A DNA stretch of 64,000 bases from Phycomyces nitens (GCA_022702545.1 JAHRBC010000005.1:248001-312000), one strand, 5' to 3'. Positions 43,904 through 57,018 are shown, counted from the first letter of the stretch. Numbers and translations: made by a program. Notes: generated by a model from the sequence alone, not told the origin.

Positions 43904-44123
43904 TAGTTGATACAGTTGGTATGGGATATAAAGGTCAATTTTCTAGCTCAGGCCATTTTTTGTGAGTTAAGAGAAAAAACCATATTTTTGATAGATTTTA
44001 TTGGTTGTAGAGAATAGTGTAGCATGAAAAATAAATATTAAACTCAAATCATATCAAATAAACTGTACCTGAGTATATCTTCTTTACTGTTAAACCAAAA
44101 CATTTTAAATTATTTATTAAACA

Positions 44124-47100
44124 ATGGCTCCTATCCGTAAATCTACAAGAACAAAAGAATGCAGATGTTCTATTTGCAAGAACAAAGAGGGAGGATTTGA
44201 TTTTCTCACAGCTCAAACATTTAAGCGTCATATGCTTAAAGAAGATGCCAAAAACAGTTTTTTTGGTGGTAGATGTAAGATATATTTTATATTTGGATTT
44301 GTAAATTATTTAATTAATAATAAATATGTTTTTGAATTAAATAGCAATGGAAATTGTTGATGATGAAGAGCAATACTTTGAGGCCGTAGACAATGTAGAG
44401 GCCATGGATTTTGAGTCTGGTGGTAAGGATTTTTTAAAATTTTATTGTTTTTTATTAAACCAATGTTGTTACACTTGGGCAGACTTGGAAAACGATATTG
44501 AAGGACATGAGGGGGTACAAGAACCCATTAGAAACCTACCTCTTTCTGAATCTGACGCCATTTTTGGTGCAGAGGATGAATGCAGCTCGTTTGGTGACTC
44601 TGACTCTGACTCTGATAACGAAAGTGAAGATGAGATGCTTGATAATGAAGGTTTGTGTAGTACCTGAAATGCTAATCCACCCATCTATATAGATTGTATA
44701 TTAATGAGGTGTTTTGTGTTGATATTTTTCAGAATTCAACTCAGAATTGAGTTTCATTCATGGCTTTGTGGTCAAGGCTCTTGCCCTGTTCATTTCCTTT
44801 TACGTTGTCAATGAAGGCGCAATTATCTTGATTGCAATCGTAAACAAGATCTTGGATTTTTTTGGCGATTCTTTCCGAGTCCCATCAAGTGTCTCTGGTC
44901 TAAAAAGCATGGCAGGAATGGATACATTGACAAAGGGCATCAAGAAATATGTTGCATGTGGTGAATGCCACAGTATTTATGAGAACGATGGTGCACCTCT
45001 TTTCTGTACCTTTGACAAGTTTGGAAATAGCGCCTTGTGTGGCCATAGCTTGTTCAAGTCCAGTTCGTCCACAATCCCAAAGAAGTCGTATGTGTACCAG
45101 TCAATCAAACACTCTCTGCAAACTCTCTTTTCTCGGCCCGATTTCGAAACCCAAATCAACTCTTGGAATCGTGGTCCCAAAGTGGAAAAGACGATGTTTG
45201 ATGTGTATGATGGTGCGATGTGGAACAGTGTTAAAGACATCAATGGCAACCTCTTTGTTGATGACAGCCGCTCTCTAATGTTGACACTGAATATTGACTG
45301 GTTCCAGCCATTTGATGGTGTCTCATATTCGTGTGGTGCCATTTACTTGGCAGTAAACAATCTTCCTCGCGATGTCAGGTTTAAAAAGGAGAACGTCATC
45401 CTCGTTGGATTAATGCCAGGCCCCAAAGAAGCAAAGACGTCTGAAATCAATAACTATCTTAGACCTCTTGTTGATGAATTGGAAGAACTGTACCAGGGAA
45501 TTATACTCAAGACCCACCAATGTCCATCTGGTGTGAGAATCCAGCTGCTCTCTTTGTTGTTGCTTGTGACATCCCTGCCGCAAGAAAAGTATGTGGGTTC
45601 ACATCCCATACAAGCACAAACGCCTGTCATAAATGCAATCGTCAGTTCACTCGGTTAGCTGGCACAAGCTCTGTTGATTATTCTGGATTTGACTTCTCAA
45701 AGTGGCTCCTTCGCACTAGAGATGATAATCGTAAGGATGCTGAGGTCTGGAGAAATGCAGCCACTCAAACTGAGAGGCAGCGCCTTGAAGTTGCCAGTGG
45801 TGTTCGCTGGTCCGAACTGCATCGTCTCCAGTACTTTGACGTTGTCCGCTGCACGATCATCGATCCAATGCATAATCTTTTCTTAGGCACTGCCAAGAGG
45901 ATGATGGAGAGATGGGTTGCAGATGGAGTAATCAACGATAAGAGTTTTGTTGCCATGCAGAAGATGGTAGAGAAGATGGTGTTGCCTGCAGACTACACAA
46001 CATTAAGGACGAAGATTGGAAAGGGATTCCCCTTTATGAAAGCTGATGAGTGGAAATCGTGGTGCTTGGTGTACTCTCCCGTGGTGTTAAAAAACGTGCT
46101 GCCAATGCCAAAATTCAAGAACTGGATGTTTTTTGTCAATGCTTGCCGTTGTCTGACAAAGCCAAGTATCTCTGAGGATGATATTGAGGAAGCGCATCAT
46201 AATCTAGAGCAGTTTGGTAAAGGTTGTGAGCAACTGTATGAGCCTGACCTCCTCTCTCCAAACATGCACCTACATCTTCACCTTCGTGAAACCATTCTGG
46301 ACTTTGGGCCAGTTTACAGTTACTGGCTTTTTGGTTTCGAGAGGTACAATAGTATACTCAAGAACATCAACACCAACAGGAGAAGTGGTTTTGAGGCCAC
46401 GTATATGAGAAGTTTCATTGAGGATACAAGAAAGGGAGATTTTGTTCGCGGTTTCCTAGACACACCAAGTGGACAATACTTCTCAGACGTATTTAGCAAG
46501 TTGACCATCCATCAAGACATCACCTCAACCCAAATTCCGTACCTTGATTTGTCTGCCTTCTCATTGCCAGAATTCCTTGAATTTGCAGAGAACCCATCGT
46601 TAACAGTCCACGGTAACGAGCCTTTGCCACCATCAACTCTGCCATTGAAAAAGAAACCAATGAGCATAATGCCTAGACTGGAATACAATTGTCTAGTGGA
46701 GTATTACCAGGTTGTCCATGGGGACAAAAACATTAACAGCTGCAAAGACACCATGGCCTCGACCGCTTTTGTCAATGACTGGATTGAAATGCTTGCGTCA
46801 ATCAACATCATGGGCCAAATATTCAAAGGAAGGAGTGGTAAACGTCGAAATGGGTCATACATCCAAGCATTATTTGTTGAGGAAAAGACCGAGGCAGTGT
46901 ACGCGTATGTTGGAGAGATTCAGTATCTATTTGTTCACACATTTAGTCCTGCTGTTTCTTCTTCGCATTGTGGAAATGCCTACGACAGTCAACACACTTT
47001 TGCTTTTGTAAATTGGTTCAAGACCACATCAGACACCACCAGAGAGGCTGAAGGAATTGAGGTTCACAAGGATGAATTTTCGGCTCTTGACTTTCAAAGC

Positions 47101-47211
47101 ATTCTTCCTGTCCATCGGATTCTCCTGCCTGTTGCAATTGTGGATTATAAATCTAGTAGTAACATTAACAAAAAACTAGTTGTCCCTTTGCCTAGAAAGG
47201 TTTCTGCCTAA
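44124..47211 (+). pseudogene. Tnp2-like CACTA transposase of CACTA-5, one frameshift
   Basis: Exons: 44124-44274 (MAPIRKSTRTKECRCSIC, Cys-rich), 44345-44422 and 44483-44650 (acidic: SDSDSDNESEDE), and the main exon 44733-47211. Family motifs: LTLNIDWFQPFDG, GLMPGPKEA, IDPMHNLFLGTAKRM, NMHLHLHLRETILDFGPVY and FGFERYNSILK. It ends LPRKVSA. Within about 45528-45546, between HQCPSG and AALFVVACDIP, a small indel shifts the frame; both halves are otherwise open. It could be a single-base error or a recent mutation. The element ends are perfect, suggesting it moved recently or was mobilised in trans. Confidence 0.85.
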
Positions 47212-47306
47212 ATATATTTATCTTATCTCTCTTGTTCTTAATCATAACTTCATAGTTTGTTTTGCGAATCATGTGTTTAAAAAGTAAAAAAGACAAAAAC
47301 AAAGAT

Positions 47307-48538
47307 TTATTCATTTTTGAATACCCAGGCAGGCAAATTCAAAGTCAGGTGACTTGGGGCAGGAATCTCCTTGATCGTTTTTTGCTGTCTGGGCATTCTT
47401 GTCTTTGTCTTTGTTGATGACCGTCTCAGGTCATCCTCTCTTGCAAGATGGTCAATGACCTCCAGAAGCCGGTTCAACTATATTAAATTTATCAGTCTTT
47501 TCTCATCAATCAGCACATCACTCTACAAAATATTAATTACCTCATCGCTTCTCCAACTGGGACGAGCAACACAGAGAACACGCATGCTAATACCAGGCGC
47601 AATGTCTTCCATGTCTGATTCACCATCAGACATCACATCCTTCTGGAGGACATGGAGATAGGCCATCTCATCAGGGTTTTCAGGCTTATGGCCCATCTCC
47701 TCATCGATTGCCCTCCAGTGACGTTTGTAGGCCTCCACCCTGCGCAAGTGGATCTATAAAAATTTTCAGATTAAATTAAAAATATCAAATCGTCTTTATA
47801 CTAACCTCGACAAGCCTGGTATTAGCCCGAACCTTTCTCTTCTTGGCAGAAGCTTGCTCTTCACTCATGTTTGAAGTGAGATGGTAGTACTTGTAATTGT
47901 TTTTAATTTTTTGCACTACCATGCCAGGCCAAAAACCAGCAGCACGAGGCTGCGAGAGAATGTAGTCTCTCAAGTAGTTGATGACCCTGACATTGTCTGG
48001 GTGATTAATCTTCTTGTCCTTATTCCATTTCTGTTTGCCTTCATTCTCGGCAATCAGAGCAGGATCGTTAGACGTGAAGTTCTTCTTCCACATCTTCTCA
48101 TTAATGAATTCCTAGATATAATTTATTAGAAAATATTTTTTAACAAAATAATAATAATATTCATACCAAGACAATCGCACTCATATCACTGGTACCAAGT
48201 GAGCTGGAGGGGCCAACAGAAGGAGCCATTCCAACGGGACCAGCTTGGCCAAGAGGGAGCTGGCTCTGGACACCACTGGCATGGGCTTCCATGAACGTAC
48301 TCATGGTCTGGTTGGTCTTGCCAGCGATGTCATAGACCATTCCCATTCTGGACTTGAGGAACCTCAAGTCTTCAAGGACAGTGGCCATTTCTGTCTGTCC
48401 TTGACTACTTTCCTCACTGCGACTGGGGGCCCTTGGAAGGATTTCACGCTGGCTAATACGGCCAGCAGCAACACGGTGAATGGGAGCAGTTGGGTTTGCT
48501 CTGGCTTTGCGTCCTGAGTTTCTCTGATTTGAAGACAT
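47307..48538 (-). CDS. Accessory protein of CACTA-5 (unknown function, WRSDE-type)
   Basis: Minus-strand exons: 48167-48538, 47806-48111, 47541-47753 and 47307-47477. Exon 1 is basic and then has a likely coiled coil (TEMATVLEDLRFLKSRMGM). Exon 2 has KWNKDKKINHPDNVRVINYL and ends in basic residues (KKRKVRANTRLVE). Exon 3 carries KDVMSDGESDMED and ARPSWRSDE. Exon 4 (LNRLLEVIDHLA) ends LNLPAWVFKNE. All frames are open. It has the same architecture as the other copies, and its stop lies 95 bp from the transposase stop. Confidence 0.75.
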
Positions 48539-48811
48539 TTTCTAAATATTTTTTTTAAAATAAAATAAAATAATAAGCATAAATAAATCCATATATATTA
48601 ACATATATTTCTTTGAATACATAAACATACATTATAATTTGCAGTATAAGGTATAGTGTCAAATAAGAACAATAGTATTATATATATATATAAAAGACTG
48701 TATTTATATCTTTAAAAAATATATCTGGAGTACAGTAAAAAAAAGAGTCTTGGGTACACAGTTTTCATAATCCCTTTATTCTCATAATTTATTAGGGCTT
48801 ACTATAATCTA

Positions 48812-49310
48812 AAAATGCATATGGATTCTTTTTTCCCGATTTTCCCTTTTTCTCTCTCTTTTTACTTTTTGCTTCCTTTATACTCTCTGGTAAGTACTTG
48901 AAAATTTTTCACGCAATTAAAGATAATCTTTAACATCTTTTCAATTATCTAAAAGGTGTCCTATAGTCACTTTTATTCAAGCTTGCACAAGAAAAAGGTA
49001 AATGGGCGCACTATTTTTTATTGCTGTTGCTAATCAGTAATCTTCATCTTGTAGATTCAAAACAACTCCTTTCAATCGCAATGGCCAAAGATGACAATGA
49101 TGAAGTCGAATGGACGGAATGTACTTGGTATGTTCGAATATTTTATCACTATTAATACTAATATATTCTGTCTTTACTATCAGCCTTTTTATCAAAGAAA
49201 ATTGCCGCGTTTTAACAAAGACATGGAATATCCAACAAACCAGTTTGTCTTGGTAAGTAATCAGTCATTCCTATTGCTTTTCTAACAGAAAAATATAGAT
49301 ATCTTTTCTA
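48812..49310 (+). other. Putative multi-micro-exon transcript of CACTA-5
   Basis: Candidate exons on the plus strand: 48818-48889 (ATG, hydrophobic start FPFSLSFYFLLPLYSL), then segments near 48957-48998, 49055-49127, 49184-49252 and from 49290. They are joined by introns with GTAAG/GTAAA/GTATG donors and AAAAG/TGTAG/ATCAG/AACAG acceptors. The first four segments can be read in one frame as a small basic peptide with a signal-like N terminus, ending in the fourth segment. It points away from the accessory gene, towards the right end, as in the other copies. Coding status is unproven. Confidence 0.4.
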
Positions 49311-50001
49311 TTACGCGTACACCTTTTTTGATTGTTATATCATTATCTATCTTGAGATACTGTTTGGTATACCTGAAAATTCGGTCTCAAAGTCTTAGTT
49401 GTCTACTCTGTTTGAGCAACTACTTTTCCAGTTATTCAAGATGATAGTCAATGAATCAGTCATTCTCTCTACCCGTGTTTCAAAAGGTAAAAAAATTAGT
49501 ATCAATATAGCTATAGCCATGAATCTAGACCAAATTACTAGGCTGTATATTATGAGAAAAATATTTTATCAATAAAAATCTATTCGTAAACTATTTTCCA
49601 TGGCCTATTTATAAAGAAGTATAAAATAAACCCCCAATTGAAAGTGTTTAAAGTGTCAAACGGATTAAACAACCAATAAATATACGTCCTTTAGAAAATA
49701 GGTGAATAGTTTGCAGAAAATAGTCGAAAAGTTTGCATCTTGATCTATTAAAAAATAGATTTTTTTATTGATATTGAAAAAATAATTCATGTAACGTTTG
49801 ACTAAAAAGAAATAAGATAACACTTTCAGTTATAGTTCTGTACACTCTTGAGTTTAACAAGCCTACACGTCCAAAAGCAGAGCTTTATATCCACCGAATT
49901 ACTTCATTATCTTATATGTGTTGTTTTTTATATATGCAAGATAACATTTCAATTTAATTCTAGAATTTGTTTTTTATTTCACTCGGAATTTTACATACTA
50001 T

Positions 50002-50033
50002 CACATATGGGAATCGGGGGTATTTTTGCAGTG
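50002..50033 (-). repeat. Right inverted repeat of CACTA-5
   Basis: Ends GGGGGTATTTTTGCAGTG, followed by the duplicated TCT. Confidence 0.95.
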
Positions 50034-50203
50034 TCTGTAATCAATTTTCTGTCTTGAAAGAAATCTTTGTTTCATTTATCTGAACATTCAATAATTGCCA
50101 GTATTTTGGGGCTAAGTTGAACTGTTAGTTTTTGTTTCGAATATTTCTATTTTCTTTGACCTTTGGTTATTCATACACACACAACCAAAACACACACACG
50201 TCA
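50034..50203 (+). repeat. Solo-LTR-like unit 8, right part
   Basis: It continues unit 8 after CACTA-5 (TCTGTAATCAATTTTCTG) and ends ACACACACGTCA. Confidence 0.8.
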
Positions 50204-50209
50204 TTATGA

Positions 50210-50977
50210 TGACACGGGTGTTGTAGGATTTCCAGCTTTGCCCACTTCTCTCCATTTCACGTGACTTTTCCAAGGCCTTCCCTGCTAGAAAGTGTGACGT
50301 AGCATCCTGATCAACTTGGCAACGTCATATTTCTCCATTTGCAAGTCACCTTATTTCTCATATCTCCCTTTTTTCCGCACTTCTTTGATTTTCCATATTT
50401 GTCAGCCTCGCTCTCATTTCAAACCCCTCCTATCCATTTCCATATTTATCCATTGTACACTATTTTTGTCATCTATCTTCCTTTCCCTTCTCCCCATGTT
50501 GCTGTCTGTGCGCACTTATCTTTCTCTTCATGTTATCTACCTCTTTATACCCTCTCACACATCGGCACTTCATTTTATTCATACCCCTTCATATCTCTAT
50601 CCCTTCTCTCACACTGCTCACTTTATCATATTACTGTTATCCATATCTTCATACATCATATTTACATTGTCTTTGCACATTTTCATATCTCATTTTGTCT
50701 TATCATATTTGTCCTCCATTTTTATATTATCACCTTCACTGTATACCCCATTTTCTCATACTATCATATCTTATTTTGTCTTATCATCTCATACCTCTTC
50801 CCCCAAAGTCATTATTATCCTTATCCATTATCTCATATACTGTTCTATTTTTCATTCACACACCCAATTCCTATATTTTATTATTAATCAATTCACCATT
50901 TATCACTAAGTAACATTTTACGAAGTCTATATAAGAGACCAAAATTTCAATCAATAAACATCATCAGTTATCTCTCT
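50210..50977 (+). repeat. Solo-LTR-like unit 9, left part
   Basis: Nearly identical to unit 1 (TGACACGGGTGTTGTAGGATTTCC...). It is cut at 50978 by CACTA-6, after CAATAAACATCATCAGTTATCTCTCT. The right part is 57260-57685. Joined without one TCT it is 1191 bp, as unit 1. Confidence 0.85.
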
Positions 50978-51006
50978 CACTGGAAAAATGGGCTTGATTA
51001 CTAGTG
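50978..51006 (+). repeat. Left inverted repeat of CACTA-6
   Basis: CACTGGAAAAATGGGCTTG...CTAGTG, with one T/G difference from the right end. Confidence 0.9.
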
Positions 51007-51479
51007 TGGAAAGATAAGTAAACAATAGTGTAATTACCTGAATTATGATAGACTCTACATAAAATTCCGCTTGAGAACAACCTGGTCTTAGCTGCTAGCA
51101 GTATGTCGTGATAATTGCTGGCATAATTATTGAAAGAGGTGCTGCAGCTGAGGTCCAGTAGCACTTTTGGCGGGTATATCTAATTAGGTTATGGGGGGAT
51201 TAAGCATTTAAATGTGCGGTTCCGTTTTGAAAGAATCTATTTTGAGAGAATAACACTGTAGTATTTTACATCTTTACTACACTTTTTTCATCCTCATAGT
51301 GTAGTATTTAATCTTCTTTATTCTTCTTGACCAATAATATATCACCCATTATTTGATTTCCCATTTATAATTGATTGGTAATGTTTTACGTTTTTATTTT
51401 TATTAGAAAGAATAGAATGTTTCTAGGTTTAGGGTCTACTATTACGCCTATTCCTATGGCCTAGCCGTTTCTACCCGGT

Positions 51480-52440
51480 TGCCTGCTGCTATTTGGATGG
51501 AATATTTTTCTACATAAAAAATACCTGCAAAAATATGAATATCCAGTGATTTTTTGGGCTGCGGGAGTGTTCTGTAAAAGATAAAAGAAGTGTTAATGAT
51601 ATGGAGTACAAAGAGAAAATTTTTGTGTGTCAAAAGATACTTACATTGCAAGAGATGGGCAAGAGTGCGCAAAGGGGACTTGAATTTTAAGGCTGGATGG
51701 GCTGTGTGGCGGGTTTTACTATAAAAAAGGGAATAAAAATTAATATGGGTGAACAGAGTAATGATATATTTAATTTACATACCAGGAGCCAAATGGGTTA
51801 TCAAAGTAGGGGGCATGGTGTGCAAAGAAAGACCAAAGGAGCCTATAAAACACATAATAATAATTATTAATAAATAGTCTGAATAATATTTTGGATAAGC
51901 AAAAAGAGATTTATAAAGAATATTACCTTTATGATTACAATCGCGAATGATGGAGGAGGCCGATGGCGTGAATAGAAAGGGCAGTCTACAATGGAATAGA
52001 GTCAGAGAGGGAATACATATGATTGAAAGAAAAATTTTTACCTGGTGCCGATGGCATCCTTATATAATTTGTTTGGCCAATCTAAGAGAGAAAGTGAAAA
52101 TAATTTTTATCAAGATGATGGTACCAGTGAATGCGGCCAGTGAGTATTTGTCTGGATGGCCATTGTGGAAAGGATGAGTTGCAATGGGAGCGCACATCTA
52201 TGAAAAAGAGGTTAATTTGTGTGTATAAAGAGGTATAAAAAATGTCTTACCAGAGAAAGGCGCCGATATCAAAAAGGCTAGGAAAAGGAAAAATAAAGGG
52301 AATCAAAAAAAAGGAGAGTGTCTGAAAAAATTTTCACCTTTGAAGCATGCTGCGGAAAGCATGATGGATTGAGCCCAAAAACAATATCAAGGCCGATTTG
52401 CATCTCAGTGCTTCAAGACAATAGAGGAACATCTTTATAG
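51480..52440 (-). other. Putative multi-micro-exon transcript of CACTA-6
   Basis: On the minus strand, from about 52440 leftwards, short segments are joined by clear GT...AG spacers: GCTTCAAAG/GTGAAA; TTTCTCTG/GTAAGAC...TCATAG; an ATGTGCGCTCC block; CTCTTAG/ATTGGCC...CACCAG/GTAAAAA; TTGTAG/ACTGCCC...ATAAAG/GTAATAT; TTTTATAG/GCTCCTTTGG...CTCCTG/GTATGTA; TTTTATAG/TAAAACCC...GCAATG/GTAAGTA; TTTACAG/AACACTCCC...TTGCAG/GTATT. The last blocks match CACTA-2 at 21960-22220. There is one copy only of the module that is tandemly repeated in CACTA-2. No long frame was established. Confidence 0.45.
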
Positions 52441-52635
52441 TCATTCAAAATGCCTATATATAACGGCCTTTTTGATAGTATTCAACCTCTCTTACCTTTA
52501 CACCAACCCACACACACACACACTTACTTACTCACTCACCCAAACAGTTTTTGTATGTATATTATATTTATTTTTATTTCAATTGAACAAAAACTAATAA
52601 TTATAATCGAAATATACTTTACCATATTCTAGAAA

Positions 52636-53801
52636 ATGGTTAACCAAAGAAGATCAATTGCTCCTCGTCCTACTCCTGCTGGTCCCACTCCTGCTCCTGC
52701 TCCTGATATGGAACAGATAATGTCAAACCTTTCTGAGATGGAAGGCAAAATGACAAACGTCGAAGTGCAAGTGGGGTCTGTAAGAGCTCAACTCAACGTT
52801 GTTGTGGCTGGTAATGCTTCAGCTATTAGAGCAATTGGTGCATTGGGTAGTGCCCATAACACTGCTCTTGTCAACTCTCCCACCGTTCCTGTCGCACCTG
52901 TTGCTCTTCTACCAGTTGTGCCAACCAAGCAGACAAACAACGATGTCTATGTAAGTAGCAAATTATATAGTATGTTATCAATTCATTATCTCATATACTG
53001 TGTCAGATGGCGATTTGCAAATATATGTGGAAGCCAAAGTTTTCGTCGAGAATAACTGCAGAGATCTTGGCAAACAACAACAAGCCAAAGTGGAATACAA
53101 ACGTTCCTTTCAACCAAAGTCCAAACAAGGAGTTAGTTGTTAGGATCCTCAACTACTTGGAGCCCAAGTTTGAGAGCAAGGGAATGAGGAGAAGTGACTT
53201 GCACAAGAACCTTCATACCAACTTCAGGAGCCAAAGTTCCAAAGACAAGAAGTCTTCTTCAGAGAAAGCTGCCGTGAACACTCGTTCAAGAAGGGCAAAC
53301 TGTGCAGGCAAGGTAAGATATACTTTAAATAACTAATAAATATTTAATATCAAAGAAGCAGTATTAACTGAGAATTTTAGAGCCTTTCTTGGCACTTGAA
53401 TGCTTACCTTGACAATGAGGACACAATCAATGAGATGATAGGCAAAGATTGTGCCAACATGATAATAAAGGAGGCAATGTCCGAGGGTGAATCTGACGTA
53501 GAGACGTCTGAAAGTGGCACCAGACGTGTCATCTGCACTGTTCGCCCAGGATGGAGAAGTGATGAGGTAAATAATAATAAGGCAATAACTGGGTTACGTG
53601 TCTGAATTGTTATATAAAATATTAATACTTGTATTTCAGTTTAATAGACTCATCACTATTGTTGACTCTCATGTCCTTGAAGGAATGGGTTTGCATTCCC
53701 ATCAATTCTTGCCTCGGGTTTTTAAGAGTGTGTCAAACTCAGCGGCCCCAAATGACGTGGTTTCCCGCCTCCCACAGTGGGCTTTTAGACACAATGTATA
53801 A
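52636..53801 (+). CDS. Accessory protein of CACTA-6 (unknown function, WRSDE-type)
   Basis: Exons: 52636-52950, 53007-53312, 53381-53566 and 53640-53801. Exon 1 has a Pro/Ala-rich start and a coiled-coil-like stretch (MEQIMSNLSEMEGKMTNVEV). Exon 2 contains KWNTNVPFNQSPNKELVVRI and ends NTRSRRANCAGK. Exon 3 has KEAMSEGESDVETSE and VRPGWRSDE. Exon 4 (FNRLITIVDSHV) ends RLPQWAFRHNV. All exons are open and phase-compatible. It is closest to the CACTA-1 and CACTA-2 copies. The clustered acidic patch plus basic region would suit a nuclear protein, but no known domain was recognised. Confidence 0.8.
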
Positions 53802-53930
53802 ATAAAGTTGTTGTTTATATTTTCTCACCCACTTCCCCAAGAACGTAATACCGTCAATATATATAAAGTATATTTTTTGGTGCCTTAATTTTGGTTATCT
53901 TTAAAAGAAGAAGATATTTTTTATTTTATA

Positions 53931-56900
53931 TTAGGCGCAGATTTTTTTGGGAAGAGGGATGACAAGCATTGTTTTCCTATTAGTTCGAGTGATTTGCTCT
54001 CCAATGGCAACTTCTAACAAAATCCTATGCACTGGAAGAATACTGTTCAAGTCATCTGGAGAATGCCTTGGGAGATACACCTCAACACCTTCATTCTCTC
54101 GCATTCTATCACAGGTTGTGACAAACCATTTAACAAATGCAAAAACATGTTGATTGTCATGAACCATGCGAGTTGGGTGGAGATCATCAACTGGTAGTGG
54201 CACGAAATTGTGTGTAAAGAGATACTGAATCTGGCCTGTATATGTATTTACAACGTTCTCATTGCTGCCAACAAACAGTGTTTGTATAAACGACCCTCCA
54301 TTTCCTTGTCTGTTTGAACCGCGATATACTTGGCCAAGTAAGTTGATGGACTTCAACTTTGTGATCTCGTTATCAACAAAGGAAAATGGGGAGAAGGCGT
54401 GCTGATAGCTGGTAAGACTGGGAAGGTCATAAGCATGCTTATAATAATCCAGCAAATGTAGATAATTGATATCACCAATTAATGTTTTCATTCCAACTTG
54501 CAGAGAAAAAGCCGAAGGAGGAAGAGGCTCGTTACCCTTTACAGAATCCATTGTGGTCAGAGAAGCATTTACAAAATCTTGCAAGTTGAACTGAGGATGA
54601 TTGATTGGCAAAGTTGTGGCTGGAAGTGTGGGTGTAGATACGAGCTTGGCAAAGACAGAAGAGAATGGGATCTTACTGGAGTATCCAAGGACTGCTTGCA
54701 CATAATTGGCCTTGTATGCTTCTTCAACAAAATTCCTCATATATGTTGCCTCAAAACTATCCTTTCTGTTTGTGCTCACGTTCTTTAGCAAACCGTTGTA
54801 TCACTCGAACCCAAAGAGCCAATAGCCATACACTGGTCCAAAATCACGAATGGTCTCGCGAAGATGGAGGTGCAGATGCATATTGCAGGTGAGGACACTA
54901 GGAGGGTAAAGACGCTCGCACTTTTGACAGAATTTTTCAAGGTAGTCATGGGCATCGTCAAGTTCTTCAAATGATAGGGATGGCTTTACAAGGAGATGGC
55001 AGGCATCGACAAAGTCCATCCAGTTTCTGAACTTGTCATCATTGAGAACATCTTTCAGCAAGACAGGAGAGTACGCTAGCACCCAGGACTTCCATTTGTC
55101 AGCTTTCATAAATGAAAATCCCTTTCCAATTTTTGCTGTTAATGAAGTGTATGAAGCTGGCAGGATCATTGTCTTGGCGATTTGCTCCATGTCATTAAGT
55201 TGTCCATTATTAATATTGCCACCAGCAATCCACTTGTCCACCATCCTCTTCGCCGTACCCAAGAATAAGTTGTGCATGGGATCAATGATCGTTCCACGTA
55301 CTAGATCAAAGTATCCAAGGCGATGCAGCTGCGACCATTGAACACCATTTTCGATCTCCAGCTGATGCCTTTCTGAGGGCGTACTAGCACTCTTCCACAC
55401 CTCAGCATGCACCCTGTTTTCCACACCATTACAAATAGACCACTGCAAATAGTTGAAACCACGGAAATCCACACTGCTTGTCCCAGCAAGACGACTGAAT
55501 TGACAGCTGCATTTGTAGCAGGCGTTAGTGCTATTGTGGGATGTAAATCCGCTTGTTTTTCTGGCTGCTGGAATATCACATGCCACCATAAGGAGCGCAG
55601 CATGGACAGTTGTTCCAGATCCACATTCAAAGGTTGGAATCGTCATTCCAACGTACAACTGCTTAAGGTCATCCACCAACGGCTTGAGATAGTTGTTGAT
55701 CTCATAAGATTTGGGTTCCTTTGGTCCAGGCATTAACCCAACCAAGACGACGTTCTCTGGTTTGAATCTTTCATCTCTGGGCAAGTTGTTGATTGCCAAA
55801 TATATAGCACCAGAGGAGTGGGTTACACCATCGAACGGCTGAAACCAGTCGATGTTTAGAGTCAACAGAAGAGAACGAGGGCGGGCAACAAATGAAAGAC
55901 CATCACTGTCTTTCAACTCCTTCCACATCTTGCCATCGTAAATGTCGCACATGGTGTCTGTCACCTTCAGCTCGTCGTTCCAGAGGCCGATCTTCTGCTC
56001 GAAACCAGGACGAAGAAAGAGAACCTTGAGTGCATCTTTGATGGACTGATACACAAAGATTTTCTTTGGCACCATGGCACCAGACGTCGACTTCTTTGTC
56101 AGCTCACAGTTACAAGTTATATTTGCGCCTATTTTCACAGAGCTGCAGAGAGGGGGAACGGAAATAGATTCTTCATATATTTGATGACAATCTGGACATG
56201 ACACGAATCGTTTGATATCTTTGGTGATATCACTAAAACCCGTCATCTTCTGAAGACCAGCAAGACTTGTTGGGAGCTGAAAGTCTTGTCCGTAGACTGT
56301 CAAGAGCTCATTGACAAACTGGATCAATACAACAGCGCCCTTGTTGACTGCATAATGGGATGCAAAAAGAACAACGAAAATGGCAATAGCCCTGTGCACT
56401 GGATTTTCGGGCATACCAGGAGCACCAAAGGGTTCTGTTTTAAAAAAGGAAAATTATTAACACTCAATTTTGGCATGCTTCTTTATGATAGTTATTCAAT
56501 ACTGACCTTCGCCGTTGAACTCCTCAACATCAATCTCCTTGACATCACTCTCCACATTGTCGTCATTGTTGCTGTCATTGACAATCTCGGTGTCATCGCC
56601 ATTGACCTCATTGTCAACCAAATCATCGTCAGACATCGGGACGGAATCCAAAAAAGGTAGGTTGGCCTGACCGCCCATTGTTTCCATGGATTCAGATTCA
56701 AACATTGGGATTGCTACAAATATGGAATAGATTAGTTTATTGCCCTTAAACTGGTTTTCAAATAAATATTTTTTACCCTCAACATCAACATCCATAATGA
56801 CACTTTGTGTGCCTGAGGTTCAATTAAAGAATAATAGTTATTATTGCGCAGTAAATATAAAATTAATACATACTGCTCTCAGTTCATCCAGCCTCTTCAA

Positions 56901-57018
56901 TTCTTGCTCTTTTGGCATGACGCTGATAATTGCGTCTGGATACCATAGAGAACCCTTCTTGGTTACCATTGCATTTGTTACAGTAACAGGCAGTGTTGTT
57001 TTGGGAAGCAGAAGACAT
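53931..57018 (-). pseudogene. Tnp2-like CACTA transposase of CACTA-6, one nonsense codon
   Basis: It starts at the ATG at 57018 (MSSASQNNTACYCNKC). Small exons follow at roughly 56800-56770 and 56715-56510 (acidic), then the main exon from about 56434 to 53931. Family motifs: LTLNIDWFQPFDG, GLMPGPKEP, IDPMHNLFLGTAKRM, NMHLHLHLRETIRDFGPVYG. The codon at 54801-54803 is TGA where every other copy has arginine (FERYNG), consistent with CGA to TGA. The frame is otherwise open to LPKKICA. It is probably inactive unless read through. Confidence 0.85.

Larger units (their letters stand above)
43872..50033. mobile_element. CACTA-5: complete 6162-bp element in LTR unit 8
   Basis: Perfect 32-bp inverted ends begin CACTGCAAAAATACCCCC at 43872 and end in its reverse complement at 50033. 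A TCT duplication flanks it (43869-43871 and 50034-50036). Unit 2 (around 12600) is the matching empty site. It holds a transposase (plus, frameshifted), a convergent accessory gene (minus, 47307-48538) and a plus-strand micro-exon region near the right end. Confidence 0.95.

Noticed and set aside
32142..50033. A single giant element bounded by the similar ends at 32142 and 50033
   Set aside because: The 50033 end pairs perfectly with 43872 and has a TCT duplication and an exact empty site, so it cannot belong to 32142.
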